Under the pieces are notes generated by a model. The model searched no databases, was not told where the DNA came from, and saw only the letters and a list, made by a program, of their open reading frames with translations. The position numbers and the translations under genes were made by a program. Of a stretch of DNA of 64,000 nt, positions 1 to 8,218 are shown piece by piece. The stretch spans positions 54,457 to 118,456 of the forward strand of contig DCGX01000023.1 in assembly GCA_002315505.1 (NCBI GenBank). Reading direction: 5' to 3'. Every line of letters begins with the position of its first letter. Within the stretch, counting starts at the first letter, position 1. Origin of the DNA: Ruminococcaceae bacterium UBA1767 (GTDB taxonomy: Bacteria > Bacillota > Clostridia > Oscillospirales > Acutalibacteraceae).

Positions 1-63
1 GGTCAAAGACTTTTTGCGGTGCGTATTTTTTGTAAAACCAATTGACACGTGACAATAAAATTA

Positions 64-92
64 TTGATTTATTGATGTTTTTGTTTTATAAT
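64..92 (+). promoter_or_regulatory. sigma-A-type promoter for the lipoprotein/phosphatase operon
   Basis: TTGATT at 64-69 and TATAAT at 87-92 are separated by 17 bp. Transcription would begin near 99 and reach the AAGGAG ribosome site at 119-125. A second TTGACA at 42-47 has no good -10 at the right distance. Confidence 0.6.
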
Positions 93-132
93 TAAACTGT
101 ATATGTATATAATCAAAATAAGGAGAACCTGT

Positions 133-1083
133 ATGAAAAAAATATTAGCAGTTCTGCTTTCTGTTGTTACAATAATCTGCCTGTTTTCGGGATGTGGCGA
201 AAGTAAAAAACCAACAAATATCAAAATCGGACTTGCAGCACCTGATGCGACTCACGGCTGGGTTGCAGGTGTGGCTTATTATGCGGAAAAATACTGCGAG
301 GAAAACGAAATTGATTATATACTCACGACATCAAAAAACGCAGATGATATGACAAAAAATATAAATTCCATGCTTGAAGACGGCATACAGGCGCTTGTTG
401 TGTGGCCTCAGTGGTCAGGTATGGAGGAAACAATTGACAACGTTATTAAAAAAGGCATTCCTGTTGTCAGCTTTGATGTTGAAATATCCTCAAAGGGCAT
501 TTGCAAGGTTACGGGCAACAACTATGATATGGGATATAAAAGTGCCAAATATATTACAGAAAAGGTCGGAAAGTCGGCATGTATTGCCGTGCTTGATGTT
601 CCGTCTGCATCCTCTGTTTCTCAGATGAGAAAGCAGGGTTTTTATGATTATCTCAGTGAAATCGGATATGATACATCCGATATTTTTGAAGTGAGTGAAG
701 ACAGCTTTTCCCGTGAATGCGGATATAATGATATGAAGGAAATACTTGAAAATCACGAGGAGGTTGATGCGGTATTTTCCCTTGATGACGAGGTTTCAAT
801 CGGCGTTGTCAAAGCCGTCGAAGAGGCCGGCAGAACAGACATTAAAGCCATTACGGGCGGCGGCGGAATGCAGGAATATTTTAAAATGATTGCAGACACA
901 AAATATTCCAATCTCGGACTTGCTTCTGTCCTTTACAGTCCGTCAATGATTGAGGAGGCAATCGGTGTTGCGATTGACCTCGGTAATAACAGAAGCTCGA
1001 GCAGGGTTGTTATTATTCCGACAGAGGTTATCTGCTCGGATAATGTAAAGAAATATATTGACGATAAAAATACAATTTACTGA
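133..1083 (+). CDS. sugar-binding (Peripla_BP_4/LacI-type) lipoprotein
   Basis: Extracytoplasmic substrate-binding protein of the ribose/galactose-binding type, 316 aa. I chose ATG 133 because AAGGAG lies 7-8 bases upstream and the protein then begins MKKILAVLLSVVTIICLFSGC, a signal peptide ending in a lipobox (Cys about residue 21), so it should be tethered to the outer face of the membrane. The body has the class I periplasmic-binding fold pattern: IKIGLAAPDATHGWVAG at the start, GIQALVVWPQW, a mid-protein SFDVEIS stretch, and DAVFSLDDEVSIGVVKAV. No ABC permease or ATPase gene is nearby. It is followed 17 bp later by a membrane receptor-phosphatase, so it is more likely a ligand-sensing partner than a transport component; that role is inference. 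The ligand is unknown. Confidence 0.85.
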   Translation: MKKILAVLLSVVTIICLFSGCGESKKPTNIKIGLAAPDATHGWVAGVAYYAEKYCEENEIDYILTTSKNADDMTKNINSMLEDGIQALVVWPQWSGMEETIDNVIKKGIPVVSFDVEISSKGICKVTGNNYDMGYKSAKYITEKVGKSACIAVLDVPSASSVSQMRKQGFYDYLSEIGYDTSDIFEVSEDSFSRECGYNDMKEILENHEEVDAVFSLDDEVSIGVVKAVEEAGRTDIKAITGGGGMQEYFKMIADTKYSNLGLASVLYSPSMIEEAIGVAIDLGNNRSSSRVVIIPTEVICSDNVKKYIDDKNTIY

Positions 1084-1100
1084 TGCAGGAAGGGGAGCAT

Positions 1101-3500
1101 ATGATAAATTCATATTTTGAGCTTGGATTAGTTGCTCTTCTGCCGTCAGTTCTCGCAGGAGTGTTCACACTATTATTCAGAAAAAAAATAATTAAAAATC
1201 CTTACGGAATCAAAGAGCAGATAATAATCGGAATTGCATTCGGTCTTATTGCCGTAATGGGAACGGAATTCGGAATTCCTATGAACGGAGCGCAGATGAA
1301 CTGCCGTGATGCGGCTGTGCTCACCGCAGGTCTTTTCTTCGGTTCACCTGCAGGAATAATTGCAGGCTTAATCGGTGGAATTGAGCGTTGGTTTGCAGTG
1401 CTTTGGGGTGTCGGCACGTTCACGAGAGTTGCGTGTAGTGTTTCGACAATTCTTGCCGGCTTCTTTGCGGCATTCCTCAGAAAATTTATGTTCGACAATA
1501 AAAAGTCGGGTATTTTCATTTCACTTGCAATCGGAATTTCTATGGAAGTAGTCCATATGATGATGGTGTTTGTCACGAATATGACCGATGCCGACCAAGC
1601 ACTTGCAGTTGTAAAGGGTTGTTCCACTATAATGATTGCGGCGAACGGAATTTCCGTTATGCTTTCGTCTGTTGTGGTTTATATCGCATCGGGAAAAACA
1701 ATCGGTCACAGAGCTCATAAGGCGAGGGTTTCTCAGATTATTCAGCGAGGACTTCTTATCACTGTTATTTTTGCTTTTGTGACAACAACCGTATTTGTGT
1801 TTTTGTTCCAGGATACTATCACGAATAATCAGACCGATTCCCTTCTTACATTGGGTATCAAGGAAACCTCGGCGGATATCAACGATGCCTCTGATGAGAA
1901 TCTTTTAAAGGTTGCGAAGGAAGTTAAAGAGGAGCTTCAGACAAAAGATGCCGAAGCTATTGCGAAGGAATACGGAATTACAGAAATAAATATCATTGAC
2001 AAAAACGGAATTATTGTAAAAAGCACTGACGAAAAGCTCGTTGGCTTTGATATGAGCAGCGGCGGACGTTCCAAAGAATTTCTCTGTCTGCTCGGCTCGG
2101 CAGACCACTATGTGCAGAGCTTCGGCTCGACCTCATATGACAGAACGATTTCAAGAAAATATGCAGGTGTAAAAACTGATGAAGGCTTTTTGCAGGTTGG
2201 CTATGACAGAAATACTCTTCAGAAAGAAATTGATAAGCACGTTGTTGGAATTACAAAAAATCGTCACGTCGGAAACGGCGGTTATGTGCTGATTCTTGAT
2301 GATTTGTTAAATATTATCAGCGGACCTGAAAATTTTCCGATTAAAAATTTCTCAAGAACTGACGAAAAAATCGAGTTGCCCGACCCGAATAAGACCTTTA
2401 ATATGAATGTTATCGGGACGGAATATTTCGTGCGTTATCAGATAGCTGAGGGTTATTATATCTTCTCGTTCTATCCTGTGACAGAGGCTGTTCAGAGCAA
2501 GGATATTGCACTGTATACGAATATGTTTTTGCAGGTAATTGTTTACGCAATTCTCTTTGTGCTGGTTTATCTGCTTATAAAATATGTTGTTGTTAATCAG
2601 ATTAAGAAGATTAACGGCTCTCTTGCAAAAATTACAGACGGAGACCTTGAAGAGGTTGTCGATGTCCGGACGAATGAGGAATTTGAATCGTTGTCCGACG
2701 ATATCAATTCAACCGTTAACACCTTGAAAAAATATATTGCCGAGGCATCTGCAAGAATTGATAAGGAGCTGGAATTTGCGAAGAATATTCAGAAGTCAGC
2801 TCTTCCGAGCAATTTCTCAGTTGTTAATAATCGGAGCGATGTTGAAATTTTTGCGTCAATGGACCCTGCCAAGGAGGTCGGCGGAGATTTCTATGACTTC
2901 TATTTTACAGGAAAAAGTAAATTTAATTTCCTCGTTGCGGACGTTTCGGGCAAGGGTATTCCTGCTGCGATGTTTATGATGCGGGCAAAGACCGAGCTTA
3001 AAAGTCTTACCGAAGCGAGATTGCCTATTAATGAGGTGTTCACCGAGGGCAACAATGACCTGTGTGAGGGTAACGATGCAGGAATGTTTGTTACTGCATG
3101 GCAGGGAAATATTGATTTGAAAACAGGTCTGGTTAAATTTGCAAACGCAGGTCACAATCCTCCGATTTTAAAGAGAAACGGTGAATATGAATATCTTAAG
3201 TGTCGTGCAGGATTTGTCCTTGCCGGTATGGAAGGCATTAAATACAAAGAGCAGGAATTTCAGCTTGAACCGGGTGATATGATTTTCCTTTACACCGATG
3301 GTGTTACTGAGGCTACAAACCGCAGGGAAGAATTGTATGGTGAGGACAGACTTCTTAACATAATAAAATCAACTGAATACGAAAGCATAAAAGAGCTTTG
3401 TGAAAGTGTAAAGGCTGATGTTGATAAGTTTGTTGACGGTGCTCCTCAGTTTGATGATATTACAATGGTTGCTCTGAAATATTACGGAGAGCAGGAATAA
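1101..3500 (+). CDS. membrane receptor with 5TMR-LYT, cache, HAMP and SpoIIE/RsbU phosphatase domains
   Basis: Serine phosphatase of the PP2C/SpoIIE class that would dephosphorylate an anti-anti-sigma (STAS) protein. Start ATG 1101 follows AGGAAGGGGAG; an in-frame ATG at 1083 overlaps the previous stop and has no ribosome site. Residues about 1-200 form a LytS-like five-helix domain with the family's GTEFGIPMNGAQ and GLFFGSPAGIIAGLIGGIER motifs. A long extracellular loop with a cache-like fold follows (about 220-475), then a helix, a HAMP-like segment (about 510-560) and the catalytic domain (about 580-799) with EVGGDFYDF, VADVSGKGIPAAMFM, ANAGHNPP, LYTDGVTEA and FDDITMVAL; the metal-binding Asp residues look intact. 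It is co-transcribed with the upstream sugar-binding lipoprotein, and an RsbW-like kinase lies convergently downstream. Confidence 0.9.
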   Translation: MINSYFELGLVALLPSVLAGVFTLLFRKKIIKNPYGIKEQIIIGIAFGLIAVMGTEFGIPMNGAQMNCRDAAVLTAGLFFGSPAGIIAGLIGGIERWFAVLWGVGTFTRVACSVSTILAGFFAAFLRKFMFDNKKSGIFISLAIGISMEVVHMMMVFVTNMTDADQALAVVKGCSTIMIAANGISVMLSSVVVYIASGKTIGHRAHKARVSQIIQRGLLITVIFAFVTTTVFVFLFQDTITNNQTDSLLTLGIKETSADINDASDENLLKVAKEVKEELQTKDAEAIAKEYGITEINIIDKNGIIVKSTDEKLVGFDMSSGGRSKEFLCLLGSADHYVQSFGSTSYDRTISRKYAGVKTDEGFLQVGYDRNTLQKEIDKHVVGITKNRHVGNGGYVLILDDLLNIISGPENFPIKNFSRTDEKIELPDPNKTFNMNVIGTEYFVRYQIAEGYYIFSFYPVTEAVQSKDIALYTNMFLQVIVYAILFVLVYLLIKYVVVNQIKKINGSLAKITDGDLEEVVDVRTNEEFESLSDDINSTVNTLKKYIAEASARIDKELEFAKNIQKSALPSNFSVVNNRSDVEIFASMDPAKEVGGDFYDFYFTGKSKFNFLVADVSGKGIPAAMFMMRAKTELKSLTEARLPINEVFTEGNNDLCEGNDAGMFVTAWQGNIDLKTGLVKFANAGHNPPILKRNGEYEYLKCRAGFVLAGMEGIKYKEQEFQLEPGDMIFLYTDGVTEATNRREELYGEDRLLNIIKSTEYESIKELCESVKADVDKFVDGAPQFDDITMVALKYYGEQE

Positions 3501-3509
3501 GAATAAATT

Positions 3510-3535
3510 AACCCGTCGGAAAGCTCCGACGGGTT
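3510..3535 (+). terminator. terminator hairpin between convergent genes
   Basis: An 11-bp perfect stem (AACCCGTCGGA / TCCGACGGGTT) with a 4-base loop lies 9 bp after the phosphatase stop and 9 bp after the stop of the opposing kinase gene. The T-run on either side is short, so it may serve both strands. Confidence 0.7.
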
Positions 3536-3544
3536 CGTTGTATG

Positions 3545-3946
3545 TTATATTTTTTTAATTATTGAAATAATGTTCTGATTATTTATATACTCGTATTTAA
3601 CCTCATCCATGGTTTTTTTAACCATAAAAATTCCGAGTCCGCCGACCGAACGATTATCGATGCTTGCGGTAATATCGGGGTCATCATTTTTCAGCGGATT
3701 AAATTCGATTCCGCTGTCGGCAAGCTGAAGAAAAATCCGTTCGGAATCAATATCGATTCTTACGGTTGCCATTCCCTGAGAATCGGGATAAGCGTATCGG
3801 GCGATATTGCTGAATAATTCATCGAGGGCAATGTTAATTTGCGTGATTGCTTTCATCGGACAATTATGAGCTTCAAGCTCTTCGTCGATAAAATCCGTAG
3901 CGACATCAATGTTTTCAATAGTTGCAGGGAGAGTAAGTTCTTTCAT
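3545..3946 (-). CDS. RsbW/SpoIIAB-like serine kinase (anti-sigma-factor type ATPase)
   Basis: HATPase_c (GHKL-fold) domain protein of 133 aa, the usual size for RsbW-type kinases, which phosphorylate an STAS anti-anti-sigma protein and hold a sigma factor. The N-box is visible as ALDELFSNIARYAY, the G1 box as ADSGIEFNPL and the G2 box as VGGLGIFMVKKTMD. It lies convergent to the SpoIIE phosphatase that would oppose it, which supports a shared partner-switching pathway. No STAS protein or sigma factor is encoded in the window, so the target must lie elsewhere. Residues for sigma binding cannot be judged from sequence alone. Confidence 0.85.
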   Translation of the reverse strand: MKELTLPATIENIDVATDFIDEELEAHNCPMKAITQINIALDELFSNIARYAYPDSQGMATVRIDIDSERIFLQLADSGIEFNPLKNDDPDITASIDNRSVGGLGIFMVKKTMDEVKYEYINNQNIISIIKKI

Positions 3947-4065
3947 TATTCAAAATCTCCCTTCTGTAAAATTCTTCTATAATGGTATCATTTTTTGTAG
4001 AAATTGTCAATCTTTTGGTAAAACAAACGAGCATTGAAAACATAATTAATATATGTTACACTGAG

Positions 4066-4260
4066 TATAATATACAATCACATGGAGTAATAAAAAGCGA
4101 TTTTACAGAGAATATATGGAGCAGTTCAGCTGGGGCGAATTCAGAAAAGGAAGTCTGATGGAATTATAATATATGCACTGTATGAATACATATTACTTGG
4201 TTTTTGAATAATTATTAATTTCCGTATTTCCTATATTTGGGGGAATACGGAGTATTTTTT
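4066..4260 (+). ncRNA. possible small transcript (promoter -10 plus terminator, no clear gene)
   Basis: The 494 bp between the kinase gene and rny hold no gene of normal size. A TATAAT at 4066-4071 would start RNA near 4078, and a good intrinsic terminator closes at 4260. The RNA of about 180 nt contains only a 17-codon ATG frame (4116-4169), which extends upstream without stop to about 4074 and may be the tail of a lost gene. No good -35 was found. It could be a small RNA, a small-protein mRNA or a remnant. Confidence 0.25.
4222..4260 (+). terminator. intrinsic terminator upstream of rny
   Basis: CCGTATTTCC (4222-4231) pairs with GGGAATACGG (4241-4250), a 10-bp stem with one G-U pair, followed by AGTA and six T. 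It ends transcription before the rny promoter begins at 4284, which implies an upstream plus-strand transcript. Confidence 0.6.
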
Positions 4261-4283
4261 GGTAAAAGTATACTATATTTAAC

Positions 4284-4312
4284 TTGACAAAAGCACTTGA
4301 GTGTATTAAAAT
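4284..4312 (+). promoter_or_regulatory. promoter of rny
   Basis: TTGACA at 4284-4289, 17-bp spacer, TAAAAT at 4307-4312. The leader to the rny ribosome site (AGGAGGTG, 4426-4433) would be about 120 nt. Confidence 0.65.
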
Positions 4313-4440
4313 ATTATGGATGATATATTGGTGTATTTTTATATCATTTGACAGATTGTCTTGATAGAATTTGCTAAACAATCTGTTGTGGATTTCTGAT
4401 TAAATCTAACATAAAAATTTGAAACAGGAGGTGTGTCGTT

Positions 4441-6000
4441 ATTACAATCAAGGTAGCAGTATTTGTTTTGGCTTTGGTAGGTTGCTTTATTGCAGCTCTC
4501 GGTATCGGTATCGGCGTCGGTATCATAATCCGTAAAAAGGTTGCTGAAAGTGCTATCGGTTCTGCTCAGCAGGAAGCTGCAAGAATCGTAAGCGAAGCAG
4601 TTACAAAGGCCGAATCAAAGAAGAAGGAAGCTATCCTCGAGGCTAAGGATGAAATTCATAAATCCCGAAGCGAGCTTGAAAAAGAAATTCGTGAGAGAAG
4701 AAGTGAAATCCAGCGTCAGGAACGCAGACTCGTTCAGAAGGAAGAATCTCTTGACAAGAAGATGGATAATCTTGAAAAGAAAGAGGAAACTCTCAGCGAG
4801 AAGCTCAAGGACGCAGAAAAGCTCAACGAGGAAGCAGAAAAAATCAAAAAAGGCCAGATTGAAATTCTTGAAAAGCTCTCAGGCTTTACAAAGGAACAGG
4901 CCAAGGATTATCTTATTCAGATGCTTGAGGATGACCTTAATCATGAAAAAGCAGTTAAGGTTATGGAATACGCACAAAAGACAAAAGACGAGGCAGAGGA
5001 TGCCGCACGTGAAATTATCACGGCTGCAATTCAGCGTTGCGCAGCTGACCACAGCGCAGATGCAACAGTTTCTGTTGTACCGTTGCCGAATGACGAACTG
5101 AAGGGTCGAATCATCGGCCGTGAGGGTAGAAATGTCAGAGCCCTCGAAACAATCACAGGTGTCGATCTTATCATCGACGATACTCCGGAGGCAATCACCA
5201 TTTCGTGCTTTGAACCGGTAAGACGTGAAATTGCAAGACTCACACTTGAAAAGCTCATTTCCGACGGACGAATTCATCCGACAAGAATTGAGGAGCTTTA
5301 CGAAAAGGCAAAGCGTGAGGTTGAGCACACTATCAAACAGACGGGTGAAAGAGCCGCTATTGATGCAGGCGTTAACGGAATTCACCCTGAGCTTATCAAG
5401 TTGCTCGGTAAGCTCAAATATCGTACAAGCTACGGACAGAATATTCTCAATCATTCACTTGAGGTTTCTTATATCGCAGGACTTATGGCCGCTGAGCTCG
5501 GTGCAGACGTTAAGCTCGCAAAGAGAGCAGGTCTTCTCCACGATATCGGTAAGGCTCTTGACCACGAGATTGAGGGAACACACATTGCGTTGGGTGTTGA
5601 GTATGCTAAGAAGTATAAGGAGAACGACCAGGTTGTTCATGCTATACAGGCTCACCACGGCGATGTTGAGGCAAAAACTATTGTTGCTGTTCTTGTTCAG
5701 GCGGCAGATGCAATTTCTGCAGCAAGACCTGGTGCAAGACGTGAAAATCTTCAGAATTACATTAAGCGACTTGAAAAGCTTGAGGAAATCACAAGCTCAT
5801 TCCCATGTGTTGATAAATCATTCGCTATCCAGGCAGGCCGTGAAGTAAGAATTATGGTTAAGCCGGAAGCAGTTTCTGATGACAAGATGGTACTTGTTGC
5901 AAGAGATATCGTTAAGAAGATTGAAGAGGAGCTCGAATATCCGGGCCAGATTAAAGTCAATGTCATCCGTGAAAATCGTGTAGTTGACGTTGCAAAATAA
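4441..6000 (+). CDS. rny: ribonuclease Y (membrane-anchored mRNA-decay endonuclease)
   Basis: RNase Y starts mRNA turnover in many Firmicutes. From ATT 4441 the protein is 519 aa, close to the usual 520. The order is an N-terminal membrane helix (to about residue 30), a long charged coiled coil (about 35-190), a KH RNA-binding domain ([27 protein letters not shown]) and an HD domain ([33 protein letters not shown]). The start is odd: the perfect AGGAGGTG at 4426-4433 is followed 7 bases later by ATT, with no ATG or GTG in frame. The next possible start, TTG 4468, is 34 bases from the ribosome site and would cut into the membrane helix. A start-codon sequencing error is the alternative. It stands alone between its own promoter and terminator. 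Confidence 0.93.
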   Translation: MTIKVAVFVLALVGCFIAALGIGIGVGIIIRKKVAESAIGSAQQEAARIVSEAVTKAESKKKEAILEAKDEIHKSRSELEKEIRERRSEIQRQERRLVQKEESLDKKMDNLEKKEETLSEKLKDAEKLNEEAEKIKKGQIEILEKLSGFTKEQAKDYLIQMLEDDLNHEKAVKVMEYAQKTKDEAEDAAREIITAAIQRCAADHSADATVSVVPLPNDELKGRIIGREGRNVRALETITGVDLIIDDTPEAITISCFEPVRREIARLTLEKLISDGRIHPTRIEELYEKAKREVEHTIKQTGERAAIDAGVNGIHPELIKLLGKLKYRTSYGQNILNHSLEVSYIAGLMAAELGADVKLAKRAGLLHDIGKALDHEIEGTHIALGVEYAKKYKENDQVVHAIQAHHGDVEAKTIVAVLVQAADAISAARPGARRENLQNYIKRLEKLEEITSSFPCVDKSFAIQAGREVRIMVKPEAVSDDKMVLVARDIVKKIEEELEYPGQIKVNVIRENRVVDVAK

Positions 6001-6038
6001 CTTTTATATATATTTAATATAGAGTTAAAAAGAAATTC

Positions 6039-6070
6039 AGGCGTTTCGGCAAATCCGAAACGCCTTGTTT
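6039..6070 (+). terminator. intrinsic terminator of rny
   Basis: An 11-bp perfect stem (AGGCGTTTCGG / CCGAAACGCCT, 6039-6049 and 6055-6065) with a 5-base loop, followed by TGTTTATTTATTGTTATTTT. It lies 38 bp after rny and 14 bp from the end of the convergent aroE-aroK gene, so it may act for both. Confidence 0.8.
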
Positions 6071-6083
6071 ATTTATTGTTATT

Positions 6084-7334
6084 TTAGATTACCGACGGAT
6101 TTTCCTTGATGTTCATCGTTGTGATGATTTCGGTAACGGTTGTTTCCGCATTGTCGGTAACATCAATTTTGATATCGGAAAGGAATTTATATATCGGGGT
6201 GCGTTCCTCAAAAATAGTTTCAAGCACCTTACGATTTCTTGCAAGATAAATTCCGTTGTGCTTCAGTTCATCAATCGGACGGGAAAGCCAGACGATATAT
6301 CCGTTCTGTCTGAGATAATACTGATTTTCGGGACGAAGAACAGCGGCACTGTCAACGGCAATAACCTGACCGCCGTTCTGAGTGATTTTTTTGAGTGTTT
6401 TTGTTTCAAGGTCACGGTAGTATTTCTCACCATATGCAACGAAAATTGTTGACAGCGGAACACCTGCCTGAATTTCAATAAGTCTGTCAATATCAATACA
6501 AGGTCTGCCGAGCTTTGCGGCGATAACCTTTGCGATTGTTGTTTTACCCGTTCCCGGCATACCGACAAAAATAATATTTTTTCTGCGGTCACTCATTGTC
6601 TTGTAGGTAGCCTTCATAAGTTCCTCGTCGGGCGGAATTCTACCGAATTTTATTTCTGTAAGATAAGCCTGTGCAACGAGCATTGAAAGTCCGTCAGAGT
6701 TGGGAATTTCCAGGTCCTCAGCATCGCAGATTAATCTTGTTCGACGTGGGTTATAAATCAGTTCAAGCACACCGCAAAGATTTGTGAATCTTGAAAGGTC
6801 AAGGATTTTCTCACCATTGTTCGGGTACATTCCCGCAGTAGTTGTGTTGATAATAATATTAACGTCGGAATGCTGATAAAGGTTGTTGTAGTTAACCTCA
6901 CCTGTCTGTGAAGCAGTGATGATTTCAGCCGCACCAAGGGATTCTGCAACCGCTTTAATTGTGATTGAGTTGTTGCCTGTACCGACAATGAGAACCTTCT
7001 TGTTCTTTACATCAATACCGCATTTATTAATCATATAAACAAATGCATCAAATTCACAGTTGTCGCCTACAAGGTCGCCGTTTTCGTCAGTGTAAATCAT
7101 ATCAACGCTGCCGATTTTTTTTGCATTGTCGGTAATTTTATCGCAATATTTTATAACATCCTTTTTGTATGGGAAAGTTACGTTAATTGCAGAAAACTCC
7201 TTCTTTGCAAAAAAAGCATCGAGATTGTCCGGCTCAACCTGGAACAAATCATATCTGAAGTTTCCGAGTTCTCTGTGAATTTCGGGAGAAAGGCTGTGCA
7301 ATAGTCTTCTTCCGAGCAATCCATATGTTTTCAT
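6084..7334 (-). CDS. fused shikimate dehydrogenase-shikimate kinase-like protein with altered active sites
   Basis: Two aromatic-pathway domains in one 416-aa chain. Residues 1-235 are AroE-like: SLSPEIH at 14-20, NVTFPYK with the catalytic Lys at 57, and GLSMLVAQA near 215-223. Residues 252-410 are shikimate-kinase-like: Walker A GMPGTGKTT at 258-266, DIDRLIE at 281-287, YGEKYYRDLE and the lid/RTPIY end. Key positions differ. The AroE Asn of the VNT motif is Asp78, and the catalytic Asp of NTD is Glu94 (NCE). The kinase shikimate-binding GGG is Asp-Ser-Ala (VIAVDSAAV, 324-332). Either it retains a weak pathway role or it acts on another substrate. It is the last gene of the operon with the GT4, GH38 and Lys/Thr protein. 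Confidence 0.8.
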   Translation of the reverse strand: MKTYGLLGRRLLHSLSPEIHRELGNFRYDLFQVEPDNLDAFFAKKEFSAINVTFPYKKDVIKYCDKITDNAKKIGSVDMIYTDENGDLVGDNCEFDAFVYMINKCGIDVKNKKVLIVGTGNNSITIKAVAESLGAAEIITASQTGEVNYNNLYQHSDVNIIINTTTAGMYPNNGEKILDLSRFTNLCGVLELIYNPRRTRLICDAEDLEIPNSDGLSMLVAQAYLTEIKFGRIPPDEELMKATYKTMSDRRKNIIFVGMPGTGKTTIAKVIAAKLGRPCIDIDRLIEIQAGVPLSTIFVAYGEKYYRDLETKTLKKITQNGGQVIAVDSAAVLRPENQYYLRQNGYIVWLSRPIDELKHNGIYLARNRKVLETIFEERTPIYKFLSDIKIDVTDNAETTVTEIITTMNIKENPSVI

Positions 7335-7349
7335 TATTAATCCCCCCGG

Positions 7350-8207
7350 TTAGTGCTTAGGTTTTCCTGATTTTTTAATTCCTGCAATGCATCCTGCTAT
7401 AATAAAGCAAACAGCAATCCCGACTACGGCAAAGGCTATGGTTTTCTTGCCGCTGCTGTTTCCTGAAATTTTGGAGTTCATCAGCTTGTTGTTAAGAGAA
7501 GCATAGGATTTTTCGCTCTCTTCTTCTGTGATTTTATTGGTTGTTGACTTTTTGCTTTTAGTCGTTTTAGCCTTTGTTGTTTTAGTTGTCTTTACTTTTG
7601 TTGTTTTAACTTTCGTAGTTTTTGCTTTAGTAGTTTTAGTAGTCTTGGCTTTTGTGGTTTTGGTTTTAGAAGTTTTTTCGTCTTCCTCTTCTTCTGTGTT
7701 TTCTTCAAAGTTAACGTCGGAAATATCAGTGGAAAATTCATTCGAGCGGACACCTTCCGTGTCGATAATGGTTGATGTCATTATAAGCTCGGCGGGAATC
7801 CCCTTTTTGATACCCACTGTAGTTTCGATGTAAACCGTAGCGGTCCGTGAATCGGACATAATATCGTCAATTTCGGCGAAATATATGTCATCATCATATT
7901 CAGCAGTACCGTCTGCCATAAGAAGAATAGGCCCGAGGTCGTTAAATTCAAGCTCAACACCGACATTGTTCTCGTCTGTAAAAGAGTCAAAGCTCGACAT
8001 AAACAGTATGTGTATTCTGTTAGAGGAATAATCATATTTTACCTTGGCAACCGCATAGGTCAGCGAGCTGTTTGATTTGCCCTCGCTGAACAGGTTGTAA
8101 ACCTCACTGTCTTCCCACAGCGCATTGTCGGAAATTGCCGATACACTTGTTGAGAAAATGAGTAAAAGTACAAAAGCTACCGAAAGAATACGGGAAACTA
8201 AACGCAA
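7350..8207 (-). CDS. exported protein with Lys/Thr repeat stalk and C-terminal membrane helix
   Basis: Not recognised as a known family. The start is TTG 8207, 12 bp after the mannosidase stop, and gives a clean signal peptide (about residues 1-24, ending SVSA). A globular region (about 25-165) is followed by an acidic patch and then a low-complexity stalk of repeated KTTKAKTTK-type units (about 175-230). A single membrane helix (about 258-280, AFAVVGIAVCFIIAG) ends in a basic tail KKSGKPKH. This topology suits a membrane-anchored surface protein carried on a stalk. No LPXTG or NPQTN-like sorting motif is seen. It lies between the GH38 and aroE-aroK genes in one operon. Confidence 0.75.
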   Translation of the reverse strand: MRLVSRILSVAFVLLLIFSTSVSAISDNALWEDSEVYNLFSEGKSNSSLTYAVAKVKYDYSSNRIHILFMSSFDSFTDENNVGVELEFNDLGPILLMADGTAEYDDDIYFAEIDDIMSDSRTATVYIETTVGIKKGIPAELIMTSTIIDTEGVRSNEFSTDISDVNFEENTEEEEDEKTSKTKTTKAKTTKTTKAKTTKVKTTKVKTTKTTKAKTTKSKKSTTNKITEEESEKSYASLNNKLMNSKISGNSSGKKTIAFAVVGIAVCFIIAGCIAGIKKSGKPKH

Positions 8208-8218
8208 TTAAATCACTC

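Noticed and set aside
7528..7833. Plus-strand frame rich in Val/Leu opposite the Lys/Thr repeats
   Set aside because: Antisense shadow of a low-complexity region; hydrophobic composition is a codon by-product.
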